A DNA stretch of 64,000 nt from JBBBNV01 sp037137075 (lineage in GTDB: Bacteria; Bacillota; Bacilli; Paenibacillales; NBRC-103111), in NCBI RefSeq assembly GCF_037137075.1, contig NZ_JBBBNV010000021.1:1-64000 (forward strand), in the 5' to 3' direction. Of the stretch, positions 52,096-61,873 are shown piece after piece. How positions within the stretch are numbered: position 1 is the first letter of the stretch; each line of letters opens with the position of its first letter. The translations under genes were made by a program, and so were the position numbers. A model generated the notes under the pieces. That model searched no databases. It was given only the letters and a program-made list of their open reading frames with translations, and was not told where the DNA came from.

Positions 52096-52133
52096 AAAAG
52101 GGGCAGACCGCATTAAGCCTGTCCGCCCCCTTC
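52096..52133 (-). terminator. Hairpin between the GH27 and GH43-like genes
   Basis: On the minus strand GGGGCGGAC and GTCTGCCCC (52121-52129 with 52100-52108, one G-U pair) are followed by TTTT. It should stop most GH27 transcripts before the GH43-like gene. Confidence 0.75.
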
Positions 52134-52205
52134 CTTGCATGTTCTTCTCCGTCATCGGCCGGCATCGGCCAGAGTCTCCTGATCCCCCGGATCTCGCTCT
52201 CGTTA

Positions 52206-53492
52206 TTAAGGAATCACCTTATACAGTTTACATCCATGCGGCGGGACAAGCGCCGCCAGCTTCGTTCCCGGCAGCTCCGGCTCATCGGTCCGGTTCCATA
52301 AATCCCGCACTGCGGAAGGCTTCGCATTTCCCAGACCGAGCCAGTCCAGCTCCACAGCGACCTCGGTTTCCGCAGCTCCGGTGTTGAACAACGCCACGTA
52401 CGTGCCGCCATCCTCATCCTTGGCCGTCCAAGCAATCCGATCCCCCTGGCGGAACAGCTGCCGGTTCCCATAGCTGTGCTTCAGCAGCCGCAGCACCTCC
52501 CCGTTGGTGAGCAGAGACAATGTCCAAGGATCGTTGTCCGGCAGATGGCCGCCAAACATCAGGGGCGAACGGAAGATGCACCACAGGGTCATCATCGTCC
52601 GCTGCTCATCCGGGGTAAACCGGGTAAAGCGGTCGCCTGCGCCCCGCTCCCCGGAGCGCAGCGCAATGTGCCCGAGCGGGAGCATATCCGCATCCGGCCA
52701 GTGGCCCGGTCCTGCAAACGGCGCCCATGCATGGCACCGCTCAAACATCGCGTACAGGTCTTCCCAATCATCCCAATAGTCGTCGGTCATCCGCCACATA
52801 TTGGCATGCTGCTGCAAATGCAGCCCTTCTTCAACCGGAGCCGGGCCGGGCGACAAACTGAGAACCATCTCTCTGCCGCACCGGTCGATGGCGCTGCGAA
52901 TCAGCTCTACCTCTTTGCGGTGGTAGCCATACAGCTTTGACTGCGCGATGTCGTCCACCTTGACGAAATCAACACCCCACGCCGCGTAGAGCCGGAACAA
53001 GGAATCGTAATATTCCTGCGCTCCGGGCTTGAAAGGATGAACGCCATACATATCCGTATTCCATGGGCAGATGGAATTGGTATGGGCAATGGCCCTAGCC
53101 GTGAATGCCGTGCCCAGCACCGGAGTATCCGCATGGGCCGCTTGGCGCGGAATGCCCCGCATGATATGAATGCCGAATTTCAATCCTTTGTCGTGCACAT
53201 AGTCCGCCAGCGGCTTAAAGCCGTTACCGTCCGCAGCCGACGGAAACCGCTTGACCGAAGGCATCAAACGCCCGTAAGCATCCATCTGCAGCGGGACAAA
53301 CGGACGATACTGCGCGGAATCCGCATCCGGCTCGTACCACTGGATATCAACCACCACATACTCCCAGCCGAACGGCTTCAGGTGCGCCGCCATATAATCC
53401 GCGTTTGCTTTCACTTCCTCCTCGGTCACACTGGCCCCGAAGCAATCCCAGCTGTTCCAGCCCATCGGCGGATAGTACGCTGTCTGTGCCAA
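52206..53492 (-). CDS. GH27 glycosidase (alpha-galactosidase-like)
   Basis: A 428-residue GH27 enzyme without signal peptide, so cytoplasmic. The fold opens with PPMGWNSWDCFGASVTEEEV. The nucleophile Asp lies in WGVDFVKVDDIAQSKLY, the acid/base Asp probably in NMWRMTDDYWDDWEDL, and the C-terminal beta-domain ends in PHGCKLYKVIP. Likely activity is release of alpha-galactose, but GH27 also holds beta-L-arabinopyranosidases and isomaltodextranases, and KVDD differs from the common KYDN. The start is TTG (53490-53492) after GGAGGGG. With the GH38 and importer genes it suggests use of galacto-mannose-containing glycans. Confidence 0.85.
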   Translation of the reverse strand: MAQTAYYPPMGWNSWDCFGASVTEEEVKANADYMAAHLKPFGWEYVVVDIQWYEPDADSAQYRPFVPLQMDAYGRLMPSVKRFPSAADGNGFKPLADYVHDKGLKFGIHIMRGIPRQAAHADTPVLGTAFTARAIAHTNSICPWNTDMYGVHPFKPGAQEYYDSLFRLYAAWGVDFVKVDDIAQSKLYGYHRKEVELIRSAIDRCGREMVLSLSPGPAPVEEGLHLQQHANMWRMTDDYWDDWEDLYAMFERCHAWAPFAGPGHWPDADMLPLGHIALRSGERGAGDRFTRFTPDEQRTMMTLWCIFRSPLMFGGHLPDNDPWTLSLLTNGEVLRLLKHSYGNRQLFRQGDRIAWTAKDEDGGTYVALFNTGAAETEVAVELDWLGLGNAKPSAVRDLWNRTDEPELPGTKLAALVPPHGCKLYKVIP

Positions 53493-53843
53493 CGCTTCAG
53501 CCCCTCCTTCATGAATTCAGTTCAAGATATCATTGATAAACTAGAAGCCCGCAGTAGACATGCCTTTCGATTCAGGCCTGCTTCCATTTCGAACCGGAAC
53601 GAGGCCCTGCTTCCAGCTTCCCTTCCCTATTTTCTAAAATAACCTCTCCCCCCATGACCGTCCACAATCCTGAAGGCAGAAGTACTCTTCTAGAGCAAAC
53701 CTGCGTCCAGACATGCCTGCCCGCCGCTCCTCATAATCATTAGGGCATACCTGATAATCCCCAGAGCAGCGCCGCTCCAACAAAATATTAGATTATTTTG
53801 ATGAAATTGGTTACTATTGTTTTGAAAGAGGTGACTCGTATCC
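53493..53843. other. Divergent intergenic region between GH27 and yjbQ
   Basis: No gene. It must hold both promoters; an AT-rich block at about 53785-53835 is the most likely place for the yjbQ promoter, but no consensus pair is clear. Confidence 0.4.
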
Positions 53844-54245
53844 ATGTTAAAATCATTTTCACTATCCACCCATACCCGAGATGAGATGATCGATGTAACG
53901 AGCCGGATAGCCGCCTGCGTTCGTGAGAGCGGTGTCACCGACGGCATCGCCGTCGTGTACTGCCCGCATACGACAGCCGGCATTACGATTAACGAGAACG
54001 CCGATCCGGATGTCAAGCATGACGTGCTGCTGCGCCTGGATGAAGTATACCCCTGGGAGCATCCGCGTTACCGCCACGCTGAGGGGAACACCGCAGCTCA
54101 TTTAAAAGCGATTACGACCGGCTCCTCGCAAACGGTGATTATCGACCAAGGACGGCTCGTTCTGGGCCGCTGGCAGGGCATTTATTTCTGCGAATTCGAC
54201 GGCCCTCGCCAAAGACAGTTCCTGGTCAAGCTTATCAGCAGCTAA
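53844..54245 (+). CDS. yjbQ: YjbQ family protein (UPF0047)
   Basis: A 133-residue protein matching the whole UPF0047 family. PHTTAGITINENADPDV and HAEGNTAAHLKAITTGSSQT carry the conserved His and Asp residues, and the end RWQGIYFCEFDGPR is the family signature. Weak thiamine-phosphate synthase activity has been reported for the E. coli protein, but the real role is unsettled. It precedes the sensor kinase gene by 35 bases on the same strand, so it may be co-transcribed with the sugar regulators by position only. Confidence 0.92.
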   Translation: MLKSFSLSTHTRDEMIDVTSRIAACVRESGVTDGIAVVYCPHTTAGITINENADPDVKHDVLLRLDEVYPWEHPRYRHAEGNTAAHLKAITTGSSQTVIIDQGRLVLGRWQGIYFCEFDGPRQRQFLVKLISS

Positions 54246-54280
54246 CAGCAGGCATCCCGTCTGCCATCGGGAGGGTTATC

Positions 54281-56056
54281 ATGAACGTCCGCCGCTCTGT
54301 CCGTTTCAAGATTGTCATCGGCTTTCTGCTCGTTATCGGTCCGCTGGTATTGTTCCTGCTTTACCACAACATGTACGCAACCGGTGTAGTGCGGGACCAA
54401 ATTTCTTTAAACTACAGCAAGCTGCTCACCGAATATGTAAAGGGAACCGATAACATGTTGCGTGAATTTGATTATTACTTGTTCCGGCTCGAGCGCGATC
54501 CGGACCTGATTGTCATGAAAGCGTTTCCTCCGAGTTCGGACGATTATGTGCTCGCCAAACAGCGGCTGTTAAATAAATATTTGACCGATATCGGCTACTA
54601 CAGCACCGTCAATTCCCTCTTCCTGTACTCCCGGACCAACAAGGACATCCTGCTGGCGACACAGGAAAACAACTTCTATTACGAGCGTACGGATACGCTG
54701 CGCCGGCTGGTGGACCAGGCCCTTCCTTCCAGTGAAGCCGGATTGCTCCGTAAAAAGTGGCTGATTCTGCAGTCAGGCGATCAGAAGCTGCTCACCCAGT
54801 TTATGGAGATGGGCGAAGGTATGGTCGCCGGGGCTTTCATCCGGCTCGACAGTCTGGCCCTGCCTCTTCGCAGCTGGGATGTCGGAGAAGGGGGCGGCGT
54901 GCTGATTACCGATTTGAACGGTACCCCGCTGACCACGCAGTTTTTCCCGCCGGAGCGGTTTGATCATCTGCAATACAAGCTTGAAGCCCCCGATACGCCT
55001 TACCAAATGGCTCAGGCTTCGGACACGGAGGAGCATTTCCTGCTCGTCAGCCAAACGTCCGATTATGCGGATATCCGGTATACGCTCATCGTGGCCGAGA
55101 ACAACATGCTGCGCAACCTGCCCTACCTGCAAAAGACGATTTACATCATTCCGCTTGTCGTCGGCTTTGTGCTTATTTTGTTTCTGGCCTTTCTGCAGCG
55201 GGTGCTGCTGACCCCCATGGCGCAAATTATACGCGGCATGCGCCGGATCGGGCAGGGTCGGCTGGATGTCCGGCTAGCGCCCGGCACCTCTTCCTCCTCT
55301 GAGTTTGACTTCATGCTGAGCACCTTCAATGAGATGGCCCGCCACATCGAGAATCTCAAAATCAGCGTGTATGAAGAAAAGCTGCGGGTGCAGAAGGCCG
55401 AGTTCAAGCATTTGCAGGTTCAAATCAACCCGCATTTTTATATGAACTGCCTGAACATCATCTATAATCTGGCCGCCCTGCAGGACTACAAGGCCGTGCA
55501 GCACATGTCCCTGCATCTGGCGGATTATTTCCGGTTTATTATGCTGTCCAACCGGAGCACCGTCACGCTGGCCGACGAGCTGAAGCATATCCGCAACTAT
55601 CTGGACATCCAGCTGCTGCGTTTTCCCGACATGATGTCCTATGACGTACAGATGCCCGATCACTATGCAGGCTTCTTCATTCCGCCGCTGCTCATCCAGC
55701 CTTTTGTAGAAAACGCGGTGGTACACGGCTTCAAATCCCGCCGCCGTCCGTTCCGTATCGAGATTACAGCCGGCCCCGCGCCGGATTTGCCCGCGCCGTT
55801 TATGCTCATTTGCGTCACGGATAACGGGCCGGGCTTCCCGCCGGAGCTGCTGGCCGAGCTGAATTCGCAGGCGTACTACGACCAGTCCGCAGAGCACCAT
55901 ATCGGCATTTGGAATGTGCTGCACCGGCTGAGAATGCAGTTTGACGAGGCCGCAGAGGTGCAGTTCAGCAACCGGGAAGGCGGGGGCGCAGAGGTCCGTC
56001 TGCTGCTTCCTCTCCCGGCTGTGCCGCTTGAAGCAGACAAGGCCGTATCGTCTTGA
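54281..56056 (+). CDS. Sensor histidine kinase, YesM-like
   Basis: A 591-residue membrane kinase. The first helix (IVIGFLLVIGPLVLFLL) and the second near residue 285-305 (IIPLVVGFVLILFLAFL) enclose an extracytoplasmic sensor domain. A HAMP domain follows (to about 360), then the His_kinase domain of the YesM/LytS type with the phospho-acceptor His in QINPHFYMNCLN (about 384). The ATP-binding domain has QPFVENAVVHGFK and VTDNGPGFP. It should sense an external sugar or binding protein and pass phosphate to the response regulator 22 bases downstream. The ATG follows GGGAGGG. Confidence 0.93.
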   Translation: MNVRRSVRFKIVIGFLLVIGPLVLFLLYHNMYATGVVRDQISLNYSKLLTEYVKGTDNMLREFDYYLFRLERDPDLIVMKAFPPSSDDYVLAKQRLLNKYLTDIGYYSTVNSLFLYSRTNKDILLATQENNFYYERTDTLRRLVDQALPSSEAGLLRKKWLILQSGDQKLLTQFMEMGEGMVAGAFIRLDSLALPLRSWDVGEGGGVLITDLNGTPLTTQFFPPERFDHLQYKLEAPDTPYQMAQASDTEEHFLLVSQTSDYADIRYTLIVAENNMLRNLPYLQKTIYIIPLVVGFVLILFLAFLQRVLLTPMAQIIRGMRRIGQGRLDVRLAPGTSSSSEFDFMLSTFNEMARHIENLKISVYEEKLRVQKAEFKHLQVQINPHFYMNCLNIIYNLAALQDYKAVQHMSLHLADYFRFIMLSNRSTVTLADELKHIRNYLDIQLLRFPDMMSYDVQMPDHYAGFFIPPLLIQPFVENAVVHGFKSRRRPFRIEITAGPAPDLPAPFMLICVTDNGPGFPPELLAELNSQAYYDQSAEHHIGIWNVLHRLRMQFDEAAEVQFSNREGGGAEVRLLLPLPAVPLEADKAVSS

Positions 56057-56077
56057 ATAGCCTAAGGAGGATACCGT

Positions 56078-57691
56078 ATGTACCGATTGCTTGTCGTGGA
56101 TGATGAACCGATTGCCGTGCGCGGAATTACCCGGGGCATTAACTGGAATGATCTAAATGTAGGTCTGGTCCTGGAGGCGCTGGATGTAGAGGAAGCCAAG
56201 CTGCTGCTGAAGGAGCAGCAGGTGGATATCGTAATCTCCGATATCGAAATGCCCGGAGAAGACGGACTGAATCTGCTGTCGTGGGTGAAGCAGCACTCTC
56301 CGGGTACGGAGACGATTTTCCTGACAGGCCACGCCAACTTCGCTTATGCTCAGAAAGCCGTTCAGCTCGGCAGCTACGACTATATTCTGAAGCCCGTCGA
56401 TCACGCGCACTTGAAGCAGATTGTCGCCGGCGCCATTCAGAAGCTGCAGGCCGAGCGGGAGCAGCAGCAGTGGAATGAAATGTACAAGTCCTACTACAAG
56501 CAGTGGCAGGATCAGCTGCCGTCCTTGGTCGAGCGGTTCTGGCTCGATGTGCTGGAGGGTCGTATTCCGCCGCTGCAGGAAAGGCTGGAGCGCGATTACG
56601 GCACATACGAGCTGCCGCTGTCTGCCGGCAGCAAGCTGCTGCCCATCTTGCTTAGTGTGGAGGCATGGCAGGCGGAGTGGAGCGCCAAGGATGAGGACAT
56701 TATGGAATACGCCCTGCGCAAGGCGGCAGGCGAGCTTATTTTGCATGAGTATCCGGGCTGTGTGTTCCCGCACCGGAGCGGCGGTTACAATCTGGTGCTG
56801 CTGTATTTGCCGGATGCACCTGAAGCGCTGCTGCCGCAGGACGTTCTGAAGAGGCGCTGCCGGGAATACATCGAAGCGTGCCGGAGCTACTTCTACTGCG
56901 GAATTTCATGCTATATCGGCGAATCCGCCACAGCGGCCGGACTGCCGGAGGCGGTCCATAGATTGCTGGAGGCCGAGCGCCGCAACATCTCGGGCACAGC
57001 CGACGTCGTTTGCCTGCAAGAAGAGAAAACCGGCGGCAGCGCGGCACCGGCCCCCTTCCCCTTGTTTACCGACTGGATTCCGCTGCTGGAATCCGGTCAG
57101 ACTGCCGAGGTGCTGGCCCGCCTCGACAGCCATATGGACATCCTTGAACGAGACGGGGATGCCGAATCGCTGGAGGCGCTGTATTTCAGCCTGCTCCATG
57201 CCGTGTACCAAGTCGCCCTCAAAAAAGGACTGTCCGTACGGGGCCTGCTCCCCGATCAGCTGAAGCCGGACAGTCCGGCCCCGGCCCGCTCCGTGCCGCA
57301 GCTGCGCGTCTGGGTCATCCGGCTGGCCGAAGCGTTCACCGCTTATCTCGGCAGCTGCGCCAAAAGCGATTCAGCAGTAATCGCCAAGGTGAAGCAGCTG
57401 ATTACCGAGCAGCTGCATACCGAGCTAAGCCGGGAGGAGCTGGCCTCCCGGGTCTATTTGAATCCGGCGTATTTGTCCCGGCTGTTTAAGAAGGAAACCG
57501 GTGCCTCGCTTTCGGAGTTTGCACTGCAAACCCGGATGGAGGAAGCACGCAGGCGGCTGTCCGGCAGCCACGATAAAATTAGCAGCATTGCCGAAGCGGT
57601 CGGCTACACACACTTTTCCCATTTCGCCAAAATGTTCAAACGGGTTACCGGCCTCTCTCCGCAGGATTACCGGAAGCTGCATCAGGACTAA
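56078..57691 (+). CDS. AraC-type response regulator, YesN-like
   Basis: A 537-residue response regulator. The receiver domain (1-120) has the acidic pair VVDDEP, phospho-acceptor Asp55 in IVISDIEMPG, and Lys in DYILKPVDH. A middle region of 300 residues lacks known motifs. The C-terminal 100 residues are the AraC DNA-binding domain (LASRVYLNPAYLSRLFKKET, ISSIAEAVGYTHFSHFAKMF). It is coded with its kinase, ATG after AAGGAGG, and probably activates the importer genes that follow. A terminator stem begins within its last codons. Confidence 0.93.
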   Translation: MYRLLVVDDEPIAVRGITRGINWNDLNVGLVLEALDVEEAKLLLKEQQVDIVISDIEMPGEDGLNLLSWVKQHSPGTETIFLTGHANFAYAQKAVQLGSYDYILKPVDHAHLKQIVAGAIQKLQAEREQQQWNEMYKSYYKQWQDQLPSLVERFWLDVLEGRIPPLQERLERDYGTYELPLSAGSKLLPILLSVEAWQAEWSAKDEDIMEYALRKAAGELILHEYPGCVFPHRSGGYNLVLLYLPDAPEALLPQDVLKRRCREYIEACRSYFYCGISCYIGESATAAGLPEAVHRLLEAERRNISGTADVVCLQEEKTGGSAAPAPFPLFTDWIPLLESGQTAEVLARLDSHMDILERDGDAESLEALYFSLLHAVYQVALKKGLSVRGLLPDQLKPDSPAPARSVPQLRVWVIRLAEAFTAYLGSCAKSDSAVIAKVKQLITEQLHTELSREELASRVYLNPAYLSRLFKKETGASLSEFALQTRMEEARRRLSGSHDKISSIAEAVGYTHFSHFAKMFKRVTGLSPQDYRKLHQD

Positions 57692-57712
57692 TCGTCCGGT
57701 ATGCAGCTTTTT
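57674..57712 (+). terminator. Intrinsic terminator overlapping the end of the response regulator gene
   Basis: AAGCTGCAT (57674-57682, inside the coding region) pairs with ATGCAGCTT (57701-57709), with AGGAC/GTCC inside, and TTTTT follows. It separates the regulator unit from the importer unit at 57925. Confidence 0.85.
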
Positions 57713-57924
57713 GTTCTTTGAGAAAGTCACATTCGTGTTCATCAGGTCACGACACTGGCAGAAAAAGGGTGACCCAGGCAGCTACAATGAATATACGGAT
57801 GCGGCAGGCTGTGTATAAGGCAGGCATTCTCCCAGGCCTCCGGCTTGCCCGGCATCCCCAAGGAAATATCCGTTCAGCAGCTATCCTCTGCAATCCGGGG
57901 ATAGACAAAAAGGAGACAGGCACG

Positions 57925-58845
57925 ATGAACCTATCTTGGAAAAGAACGATCCGCAAATATTGGATATTTTATCTGATGCTGCTGCCAGCCTCCCTCGTTC
58001 TTCTCTTCAACAACTACCTGCCGATGTTCGGAGTCATCATCGCCTTCAAGAACATCAACTACGCTCAGGGCATTTGGAACAGCCCGTGGATTGGTTTGGA
58101 CAATTTCACCTATCTGTTTTCCACCGAGAAAGCCTGGATCATTACCCGCAACACGATTTGCTACAATCTTATTTTTATTGTGCTGAACCTGGTGGTGGCC
58201 GTCGCCTTCGCCATCATGTTCAATGAAATGCGCAGCAAATGGCTATCCAAATTTCATCAAAGCGCCATGTTCCTGCCGTTTTTCCTTTCCATGGTCGTGG
58301 TCAGCTATCTGGTATTCGGCTTCCTTGGCCCGGAGCACGGCTACCTGAACAAAACGCTGCTGCCGCTGCTCGGCAGCGATATCATTGAATGGTACTCCGA
58401 TCCGAAGTACTGGCCTTACATTCTTCCGATCGTCAACACGTGGAAATCCATCGGCTATTACACCGTTATCTACATGGCAGCCATAATCGGCATCGATCAG
58501 GAATATTACGAAGCCGCTTTGATCGACGGCGCCTCCAAATGGCAGCAGATTAAAAGCATAACCGTCCCGCTGCTTGTGCCCGTCATGGTCGTCATGACAC
58601 TGCTCCAAATCGGCCGGATGTTTTATGCCGACTTCGGCTTGTTCTTCCAGGTCACTCGGAATGCAGGCGCCATCTATCCGACAACCCAGGTCATTGACAC
58701 CTATGTGTATCAAACCTTCCTCACCATGGGCGACATCGGTATGTCCTCTGCAGCCGGCTTGTATCAGGCGGTTGTCGGCTTCCTGCTGGTCATGGGCTCG
58801 AACCTGCTGGTCCGCAGAGTCAGCAAAGAAAATGCCCTGTTTTAA
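57925..58845 (+). CDS. Sugar ABC importer permease (second system, LplB-like)
   Basis: A 306-residue membrane protein, six helices, first helix YWIFYLMLLPASLVLLFNNY, followed by PMFGVIIAFKNINYAQG. The EAA loop is EAALIDGASKWQQIKSITVP. The start at 57925 follows AAGGAG; the frame is open 69 codons upstream but without a ribosome site or a membrane start. It forms the second permease pair of the locus. It is related to, but clearly distinct from, the permease at 50077, so the two systems probably carry different oligosaccharides. Confidence 0.92.
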   Translation: MNLSWKRTIRKYWIFYLMLLPASLVLLFNNYLPMFGVIIAFKNINYAQGIWNSPWIGLDNFTYLFSTEKAWIITRNTICYNLIFIVLNLVVAVAFAIMFNEMRSKWLSKFHQSAMFLPFFLSMVVVSYLVFGFLGPEHGYLNKTLLPLLGSDIIEWYSDPKYWPYILPIVNTWKSIGYYTVIYMAAIIGIDQEYYEAALIDGASKWQQIKSITVPLLVPVMVVMTLLQIGRMFYADFGLFFQVTRNAGAIYPTTQVIDTYVYQTFLTMGDIGMSSAAGLYQAVVGFLLVMGSNLLVRRVSKENALF

Positions 58846-58904
58846 ACGTCCGGAGAAAAACAAGGCCGGAGGATTCACCAACCTTTCAACAGGAGGAGAA
58901 ACGC

Positions 58905-59864
58905 TTGAACACCCTTCAACCACAAACCAAGCGCAGCGCGGTAAAAGCATCCCCCCGGCCAAGCGCAGGACCGAATGCGCTGTCACGTCCGGCCAATCTG
59001 GTCGTCAATTCGTTCTTTCTGCTGTATTCGGCCTGCTGCATCCTGCCGCTGCTGCTCGTCGTCGCCGTCTCCTTCAGCTCTGAGCGGGATATCATCATTG
59101 ACGGCTACACGTTCTGGCCGAGCAATTTCAGCCTCGACGCTTACGTGTTTCTGTTTAAGGACTGGCAGCAAATCGTCCGCTCCTTCGGCATCTCTGTGCT
59201 TATCACCGTAGGCGGCACCGCACTCAGTCTGCTGATGATGGCGCTGTATGCGTACCCGATTTCACGGACCGACTTCCCGCACCGCCGGTTCTTTTCCTTC
59301 TTCATGTTCTTCACGATGCTGTTCAACGGCGGTCTCGTGCCGTGGTATCTCGTATACACCCAGCTGCTGGATATGAAAAATTCGTTATGGGCGCTCGTCA
59401 TCCCGCTGCTCGTGTCGGCCTTCTTCGTGCTCATCCTGCGGACCTTCTTCGAAACGACAGTTCCGGTCCCGCTGCTGGAGGCAGCCAAAATTGACGGCGC
59501 CAGCGAGCTGCGGATTTTTGCCCAAATCGTCCTGCCGTTATCCATGCCCGTGCTCGCTACAGTCGCGTTATTCCAAATGCTGAACTACTGGAATGACTGG
59601 TTTCTCAGCCTCGTCTTCATTACAGGCAGCAAAAACGTCAACCTGCAATTTCTCATGTATAAAACGATGCTGGATATTCAGTTCCTGACGACCAACATCC
59701 AGGCCGCGCAGGGCATGAGCCAGGGCGGAGGCATCATGAATCTGCCGACGGAAACCGTACGTATGGCGATGGCGGTTCTCGGTATCGGCCCGATTGTGTT
59801 CGCTTATCCGTTCTTCCAGCGCTTCTTCGTAAAAGGCCTGACCGTCGGGGCCGTCAAAGGCTGA
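58905..59864 (+). CDS. Sugar ABC importer permease (second system, LplC-like)
   Basis: A 319-residue membrane permease with a 30-residue cytoplasmic N-terminus before the first helix (FFLLYSACCILPLLLVVAVS). The EAA loop is EAAKIDGASELRIFAQIVLP and the C-terminus is FFVKGLTVGAVKG, the normal ending of LplC permeases. It starts at TTG (58905) with AGGAGGAG six bases upstream; no ATG in frame is near. It lies 59 bases after its partner permease and 85 before the binding protein. No ATPase gene is present. Confidence 0.92.
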   Translation: MNTLQPQTKRSAVKASPRPSAGPNALSRPANLVVNSFFLLYSACCILPLLLVVAVSFSSERDIIIDGYTFWPSNFSLDAYVFLFKDWQQIVRSFGISVLITVGGTALSLLMMALYAYPISRTDFPHRRFFSFFMFFTMLFNGGLVPWYLVYTQLLDMKNSLWALVIPLLVSAFFVLILRTFFETTVPVPLLEAAKIDGASELRIFAQIVLPLSMPVLATVALFQMLNYWNDWFLSLVFITGSKNVNLQFLMYKTMLDIQFLTTNIQAAQGMSQGGGIMNLPTETVRMAMAVLGIGPIVFAYPFFQRFFVKGLTVGAVKG

Positions 59865-59949
59865 TGCGAAGCAGTCCATCCATTGAGGCAGCACCCGGCT
59901 ACGCCGGTGTCATGCATATATTTCACTTTGTGATAGGGGGATTTATTCT

Positions 59950-61491
59950 GTGAAAAAGACCATGCGCATCGGAACGTTATCCTGCATTATGATGCTTACC
60001 GCTTCCATGATGCTGTCCGCCTGCGACACCTCCACCAGCTCCACAGGCAGCCAAAGCACGCCGGCGGCTGCAGGCGATGGAAATAAACAGCTGGCGACCA
60101 TCAAGCTTGTGTACCCGGGAAGCCCCCAGGCCGATGAGGCCAAAATCGAAGAAGCCATTAACCAGAAGCTGGCGTCGACCTTAAATGCGAAGCTGGACAT
60201 TATGCCGATTGACTGGGGCCAATGGGAAAACAAAATCAACCTCATGATTGCCTCACGCGAGCCGGTGGACATTATTTTTACCGCCCAGTGGAATGGTCAT
60301 GCGATTAATGTATCCAAGGGTGCTTTTCTCCCGTTGAATGACGACAGCCTCCCGAAACACGGGAACCTGCTGAAACAGTACGGCAAAGGCATCACCGATT
60401 CCCTCGATCCGATCTTCCTGGAAGGAGCCAAAATCAACGGTAAAAACTACGGCGTACCAACCAACAAAGAGCTGGCTGCACAGGGCGGTGTCATATACCG
60501 CGAGGATATCGCCAAGGAATTGAACCTTGACATGTCCAAGGTGAAAAAAATTGAAGATCTCGAAGCGGTGCTGAGCGCCGTCAAAGAGAAAAAGCCCGAG
60601 CTGACTCCGCTTTTCCTGCGGGACGGGGATAACCTGAACTCCCACTATTTCTCCCAGTACGATTATCTCGGCGATTCGACAATTCCCGGCGTGATTTTGA
60701 AGGATGATACCAGCACCAAGGTCGTGCCGAAATATGAGCTTCCGCGCTACAAGGAGATCGTCAATGCCACACGTAACCTGATGAAAAAGGGACTCGTGAA
60801 CAAGGATGCCGCCACCACTCCGCTTTCCGGGCAGGATGCGATGAAGGCCGGCAACGTCTTCATGATTACCGGTTCGTTGAAGCCGGGCAAGGATGCCGAA
60901 ATGGCCAGCGTGATCGGCTTGCAGGGCAAGCTGAAGCAAATCGACATGACCGAGCGCACCATCTCGACCGGTGAAACCGCAGGCTCCATGCTTGGCATTT
61001 CCAGCGCTTCCGCCGATCCGGCCAAAGCGATGCAATTTATCAATCTGCTGCACACCGACAAAGAGCTGAACAACTTGCTCAACTTCGGTATTGAGGGCAC
61101 GCACTATGTCAAAACCTCGGGGGACATCATTAAAGCAGGCCCGCAGTACAAAGGCTACTCCCCAGGTGCAGCATGGCAGTTCGGCAGCCAGTTCCTGAAC
61201 TACATCTGGGATAACGAGGACCCGAAGAAATGGGAACAATTCCGCGCGTTTAATAAGGATGCCAAAAAATCGCCGGGCCTCGGCTTCACCTTCAATGCCG
61301 AACCGGTCAAGACGGAAGTCGCCGCCGCAGCGAACATTGTCAAAGAGTTCGATCCGGGTCTGGATACAGGTTCGGTAGAGCCCGATACCGTGCTGCCGAA
61401 ATACATGGAGAAGCTGAAGGCCTCCGGCCAAGACAAAATTATTGCCGAGAAGCAAAAACAATTCGACAGCTACCTGAGCACAAAAAAATAA
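59950..61491 (+). CDS. Sugar ABC importer solute-binding lipoprotein (second system)
   Basis: A 513-residue family 1 binding protein. The signal peptide runs to the lipobox LSAC (about residues 22-25), followed by a Ser/Thr-rich linker. The body has DIMPIDWGQWENKINLMIAS and NYGVPTNKELAAQGGVIYRE, typical of the LplA/YtcQ group. It starts at GTG (59950) after AGGGGG. It completes the second importer, controlled presumably by the kinase/regulator pair upstream. Sequence similarity to the binding protein at 47653 is low, again suggesting a different ligand. Confidence 0.9.
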   Translation: MKKTMRIGTLSCIMMLTASMMLSACDTSTSSTGSQSTPAAAGDGNKQLATIKLVYPGSPQADEAKIEEAINQKLASTLNAKLDIMPIDWGQWENKINLMIASREPVDIIFTAQWNGHAINVSKGAFLPLNDDSLPKHGNLLKQYGKGITDSLDPIFLEGAKINGKNYGVPTNKELAAQGGVIYREDIAKELNLDMSKVKKIEDLEAVLSAVKEKKPELTPLFLRDGDNLNSHYFSQYDYLGDSTIPGVILKDDTSTKVVPKYELPRYKEIVNATRNLMKKGLVNKDAATTPLSGQDAMKAGNVFMITGSLKPGKDAEMASVIGLQGKLKQIDMTERTISTGETAGSMLGISSASADPAKAMQFINLLHTDKELNNLLNFGIEGTHYVKTSGDIIKAGPQYKGYSPGAAWQFGSQFLNYIWDNEDPKKWEQFRAFNKDAKKSPGLGFTFNAEPVKTEVAAAANIVKEFDPGLDTGSVEPDTVLPKYMEKLKASGQDKIIAEKQKQFDSYLSTKK

Positions 61492-61783
61492 CCGGCTGCT
61501 CGTCGTCTGATTGCAGCTTGATTCTAAACCTAAAGGCAGTGCCGCCGAGGAACGAAGCAGTCAGAGCCTATGTTCGTTTGTATACAAACAGCCGCCTTTA
61601 AGAAGGAATGAATGAATCCCCATTCCTTCCCGTCCCTGCTTCAAAGTATTCCGATTCCTTTACAGCACGACCATTACTTGCGGATGGAGCAGGATGAATA
61701 GGCAGCACTTTACGCATCCGGCTGGAGCTTCCAGCCGACGTTAGAGAGATTGATAGTGACAATATGAAGAAGGTTAGAAAAAT
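61492..61783. other. Intergenic region
   Basis: No gene or RNA recognised between the binding-protein stop and the terminator at 61784. Confidence 0.4.
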
Positions 61784-61826
61784 AAAGCCAAGGCCCGGGA
61801 CAATGCTTCCCGGGCCTTGGCTTTTG
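61784..61826 (+). terminator. Intrinsic terminator, possibly bidirectional
   Basis: Perfect 16-base arms AAAGCCAAGGCCCGGG (61784-61799) and CCCGGGCCTTGGCTTT (61809-61824) with a nine-base loop, followed by T. It can end the importer unit from the left and the yigZ transcript from the right. Confidence 0.88.
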
Positions 61827-61873
61827 ATGCAGTAATCCTTCAGTGGTACATGTACATCATGACATCATTCCAT

